Under the pieces are notes generated by a model. It did not search any database, had not been told where the DNA came from, and saw only the letters and a list, made by a program, of their open reading frames with translations. A stretch of 19,303 nt of DNA from positions 1 to 19,303 of the forward strand of contig BRYA01000690.1 of NCBI GenBank assembly GCA_030267965.1, given 5' to 3'. Below are positions 17,063 through 19,303 of the stretch, piece by piece. A program made the translations under genes and the position numbers. Position 1 is the first letter of the stretch; each line of letters starts with the position of its first letter. Source of the stretch: Triparma columacea (Eukaryota > Sar > Bolidophyceae > Parmales > Triparmaceae).

Positions 17063-19303
17063 ATGAGCACTAAAGACAGCCCCCAGCAGAAGGACAAGCA
17101 CATTGTAGCCAGCATCGACGTCGAGCATGGCCTCAAGGACCATGGACAACCCATCAACATCTCCAGCGGGGTGAGCGAGGGTATATTTGGTGCTCCTGAA
17201 GATGTCATTGACTCTATCGATGACAATAATAATATGGAGAATGGACAGGTTTTTCGCGTCGACGATCCTCCTGACGGCCTCAGTGGCAATGAAAATTCAG
17301 TGGAGGAAAAAGCCGAGGGAAACAAAGCGTCTCTCGTAGGCATCGGTGGAGCCACCCAGACTAATGAGGAGATTGACAGGGCTGTTGGGTGCGCGACTCC
17401 CGGCCACATGCCAGTCGGCCTTGGGACTGACAGCCTCGCCACTGCCGCTCAGTCCATGACATTAGATCCTGACAACACTGTAAGGAACAAAGACCCCCCG
17501 CAGCCCCTCTCCAGCCCCTATCACACAACCTCCGCAATACACGGTCCCGTAGATATCGATTACACAGCTCTTGGCCCCAAACAAGTCGAACTAGTCAAGC
17601 TTCTGGATGACCGCGGACCCGTTGAGGGCCTTATTGACAATTCTACCGGCGTCGATGTGAAGGTTATGGAGCTTGCTGATGTCTTCCACGACGAGCGGGA
17701 CAAGATCATCGACATTCTCCTCACCGATTGTGAGAAGGGCAAGTTCCGAAGGAAGACCCTCCAGGAGTTTGACGAAAAGGAAGGAGTCATTCACAGACTC
17801 ATCTACTGGCAGCACTACGGCAGCAGGAATAGGTTTGTCGAATTTCTCCTCGACGTCAAAGTCGTATCTCCTGACAAATCGACGCACATTATGGAGTTGG
17901 CACCCCTTGATGAGGACGATCTTTCTGATGAGGCATCTGCGATGCTTGTCAAAATTCTAGCATTAACAAATACCAAGACTGTCAAACGAGGTGTCATTAA
18001 GGGCAAGCTCAGCTTCACTGACTTTGAGTTTGGACAAACTGCAGTCACCATGGTGGGAACTCTTAAGGCAGAGGAGAGAGCAACAGAGATGAAACCAGAA
18101 GTTAATGTTCACACATTCAAAAGCTTTAAGAGTGTGAGATCCACAAGATCTAGTGTTGAAGGCAGGAATATTGGCAGGACCAAGAAGGGCGACGTCAAGG
18201 CTGTGTATGCAGCAGTAAAGAGTATCATGGAGGAGGTAGGGAAGCAGTTCAGACAGCCTGGTCTCATTGACGAGCGGAGGAAGATGCACTTTGTAGAGGA
18301 GGTCATGCCAAGGGCACCGCCTCTGACAATAGAGGAGGAGGCAATGTTGGAGAAGGTTGGGAGTCTAGAGAAGGAACTCCACACAAAGGGAAAGAGAGTC
18401 AAGGGGACACTGAAGGAGGGCATCGACAAGTTCCTGTGGAGAGAGGGGGACAATGTGTGGGCAGCCTTTGGGGTCACTGTGGACAAGTCAGCGAAGGGTG
18501 TATTGGCAGAGGAATTTCTGCTTGACACATTTGCACTATCTGAGAAGCACTTCAGAAATAATGGGAACTTACCAAGGACTATCAGGAATGATTTTGAGGG
18601 AACTAGAAGCATGCTCTATCATTGTGGCGTGGAGGTCCCTGCCGCCACCAATCGACTATTTGAGAATTGGTACGTGTGGAAGGAAGTCAAACTTGAGAAT
18701 GGCCAGACTTCATACATGCTAGCTTTTGTGCCACTGACAGAGTACCCAGGAGGAGGCTTCAAGGACCTCAGTAAGGAAGGATTTGTGCTAGCAGAGACTA
18801 AAGGTGTCTACTTCTTCAATGAGATTGCCCCAAATGTCTGTAGAGTGACACGCATTCAATCAGTTGATCTGAAATTCAGTGGCATTCAAAAGACACTGAT
18901 GGACAAAGCAATTGACTACCTTGCAAAGAATCAGCTTGTTGAGGCCAACAGGTTGCAGAAGAAGTTCAGGAGGAACGGGAAGGAGGTTGATGCTGAGGTC
19001 AGGGGGGTTCTGGTGGAGAGGATGAGGGAGGGTGTTGAGTTGGAGGAGGACCAGAAGAAGGTGTTTGGGGAGTTGGAGGAGCTCTTTGGTGGGGAGGAGG
19101 AAGGAGGAAAAACTAAGATCTTGAAGAAAACGAGCTTGAAGAGTAGGGCAATTTTTAGGGCATCTTTAAAGGGTCGAATGGGTTTTGGAAAGCTCTTTGG
19201 TGGGGAGGAGGAAGGAGGGTGGGGGCCTCTCAAGTCACCTTATGAGGGAGTGAAGATGGAGATCAAGTACAAGCAGCAGGAGAAAGGAAAAAAGACACTT
19301 GGT
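17063..19303 (+). CDS. START-like domain protein, 3' end beyond the window
   Basis: An uninterrupted frame of 747 codons begins at the ATG at 17063 and is still open at the window edge, so the gene is partial. Residues 1-150 are acidic and low-complexity. Residues about 165-350 form an unrecognised globular region (VEGLIDNSTGVDVKVMEL, then VIHRLIYWQHYGSRNRFVEF). Residues about 440-640 resemble the START lipid-binding/SRPBCC fold: a helix with KFLWREGDNVWAAFG, then NRLFENWYVWKEVKLENG, SYMLAFVPLTEYPGGGF, GVYFFNEIAPNVCRVTRIQS and a long final helix (TLMDKAIDYLAKNQ). The end is charged and contains a duplicated LFGGEEEGG segment. START proteins bind sterols or lipids; large multidomain START-like proteins are common in stramenopiles, so more domains may lie to the right. 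The coding frame is sure; the START assignment is by pattern only. Confidence 0.75.
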   Translation, partial: MSTKDSPQQKDKHIVASIDVEHGLKDHGQPINISSGVSEGIFGAPEDVIDSIDDNNNMENGQVFRVDDPPDGLSGNENSVEEKAEGNKASLVGIGGATQTNEEIDRAVGCATPGHMPVGLGTDSLATAAQSMTLDPDNTVRNKDPPQPLSSPYHTTSAIHGPVDIDYTALGPKQVELVKLLDDRGPVEGLIDNSTGVDVKVMELADVFHDERDKIIDILLTDCEKGKFRRKTLQEFDEKEGVIHRLIYWQHYGSRNRFVEFLLDVKVVSPDKSTHIMELAPLDEDDLSDEASAMLVKILALTNTKTVKRGVIKGKLSFTDFEFGQTAVTMVGTLKAEERATEMKPEVNVHTFKSFKSVRSTRSSVEGRNIGRTKKGDVKAVYAAVKSIMEEVGKQFRQPGLIDERRKMHFVEEVMPRAPPLTIEEEAMLEKVGSLEKELHTKGKRVKGTLKEGIDKFLWREGDNVWAAFGVTVDKSAKGVLAEEFLLDTFALSEKHFRNNGNLPRTIRNDFEGTRSMLYHCGVEVPAATNRLFENWYVWKEVKLENGQTSYMLAFVPLTEYPGGGFKDLSKEGFVLAETKGVYFFNEIAPNVCRVTRIQSVDLKFSGIQKTLMDKAIDYLAKNQLVEANRLQKKFRRNGKEVDAEVRGVLVERMREGVELEEDQKKVFGELEELFGGEEEGGKTKILKKTSLKSRAIFRASLKGRMGFGKLFGGEEEGGWGPLKSPYEGVKMEIKYKQQEKGKKTLG
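19081..19218 (+). repeat. In-frame 27-nt direct repeat
   Basis: Two perfect 27-nt copies begin at 19081 and 19192, a spacing of 111 nt (37 codons), and both encode LFGGEEEGG. The first copy is preceded by ELEE and the second by GFGK, so the duplication may be a short tandem unit that has diverged outside the core. It lies in the charged region after the START-like domain. Confidence 0.85.

Noticed and set aside
1..19303. CRISPR array, transposon, integrated virus or bacterial defence system
   Set aside because: No spaced direct repeats, transposase, reverse transcriptase, terminal inverted repeats or viral genes were found; all large ORFs are accounted for by eukaryotic housekeeping or unknown genes.

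Overview
This is a nuclear contig fragment from a photosynthetic eukaryote with a secondary, red-algal type plastid, most likely an ochrophyte stramenopile such as a diatom or bolidophyte (inferred; genus not determinable by eye). The reasons are short GT-AG introns in most genes, and two Calvin-cycle enzymes whose N-termini start with an ER signal peptide followed at the cleavage site by an aromatic residue and an S/T/R/P-rich transit-like stretch. That is the bipartite presequence used to reach complex plastids. No bacterial operon structure, rRNA, tRNA, CRISPR array or transposase was seen.

Layout, left to right: 1-410 noncoding with a (GA)n microsatellite; plastid sedoheptulose-1,7-bisphosphatase (-, 411-1535); plastid fructose-1,6-bisphosphatase (+, 3 exons, 2162-4140); a PIAS/SIZ-type SUMO E3 ligase with SAP, PINIT and SP-RING domains (-, 4 exons, 4435-6808); a PITHD1-like PITH-domain protein (+, 3 exons, 6915-7751); an unrecognised basic protein with one clear membrane segment (-, 2 exons, 7843-9565); a COMM-domain protein closest to COMMD3 (-, 3 exons, 9874-10736); a UBA-like/coiled-coil protein (+, 4 exons, 11483-14072); a degenerate protein kinase (-, 5 exons, 14182-15827); an AT-rich gap; and the 5' 747 codons of a START-like protein that runs off the right edge (+, 17063-19303).

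Genes almost strictly alternate strands. This gives four head-to-head pairs (626, 106, 746 and 1235 bp between start codons) and three close tail-to-tail pairs (294, 91 and 109 bp). The most functionally meaningful pair is SBPase/FBPase: two bisphosphatases of the same pathway that share one divergent promoter region. FBPase keeps the redox loop cysteines while SBPase has lost its redox pair, so the two may be co-transcribed but differently light-regulated at the protein level. The other genes (SUMOylation, COMMD and PITH housekeeping functions, a pseudokinase, a START-like protein) show no obvious pathway link.

Most genes are split into short exons. I joined them by hand using splice consensus, phase and family homology; the joined lengths all come out divisible by three. 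Exon joins are inference until RNA evidence is seen. Noncoding DNA is marked by long G/C homopolymer runs, C-rich acceptor tracts, a recurring CTAAC branch-point-like motif, and G-rich clusters on the coding strand just after several stop codons.
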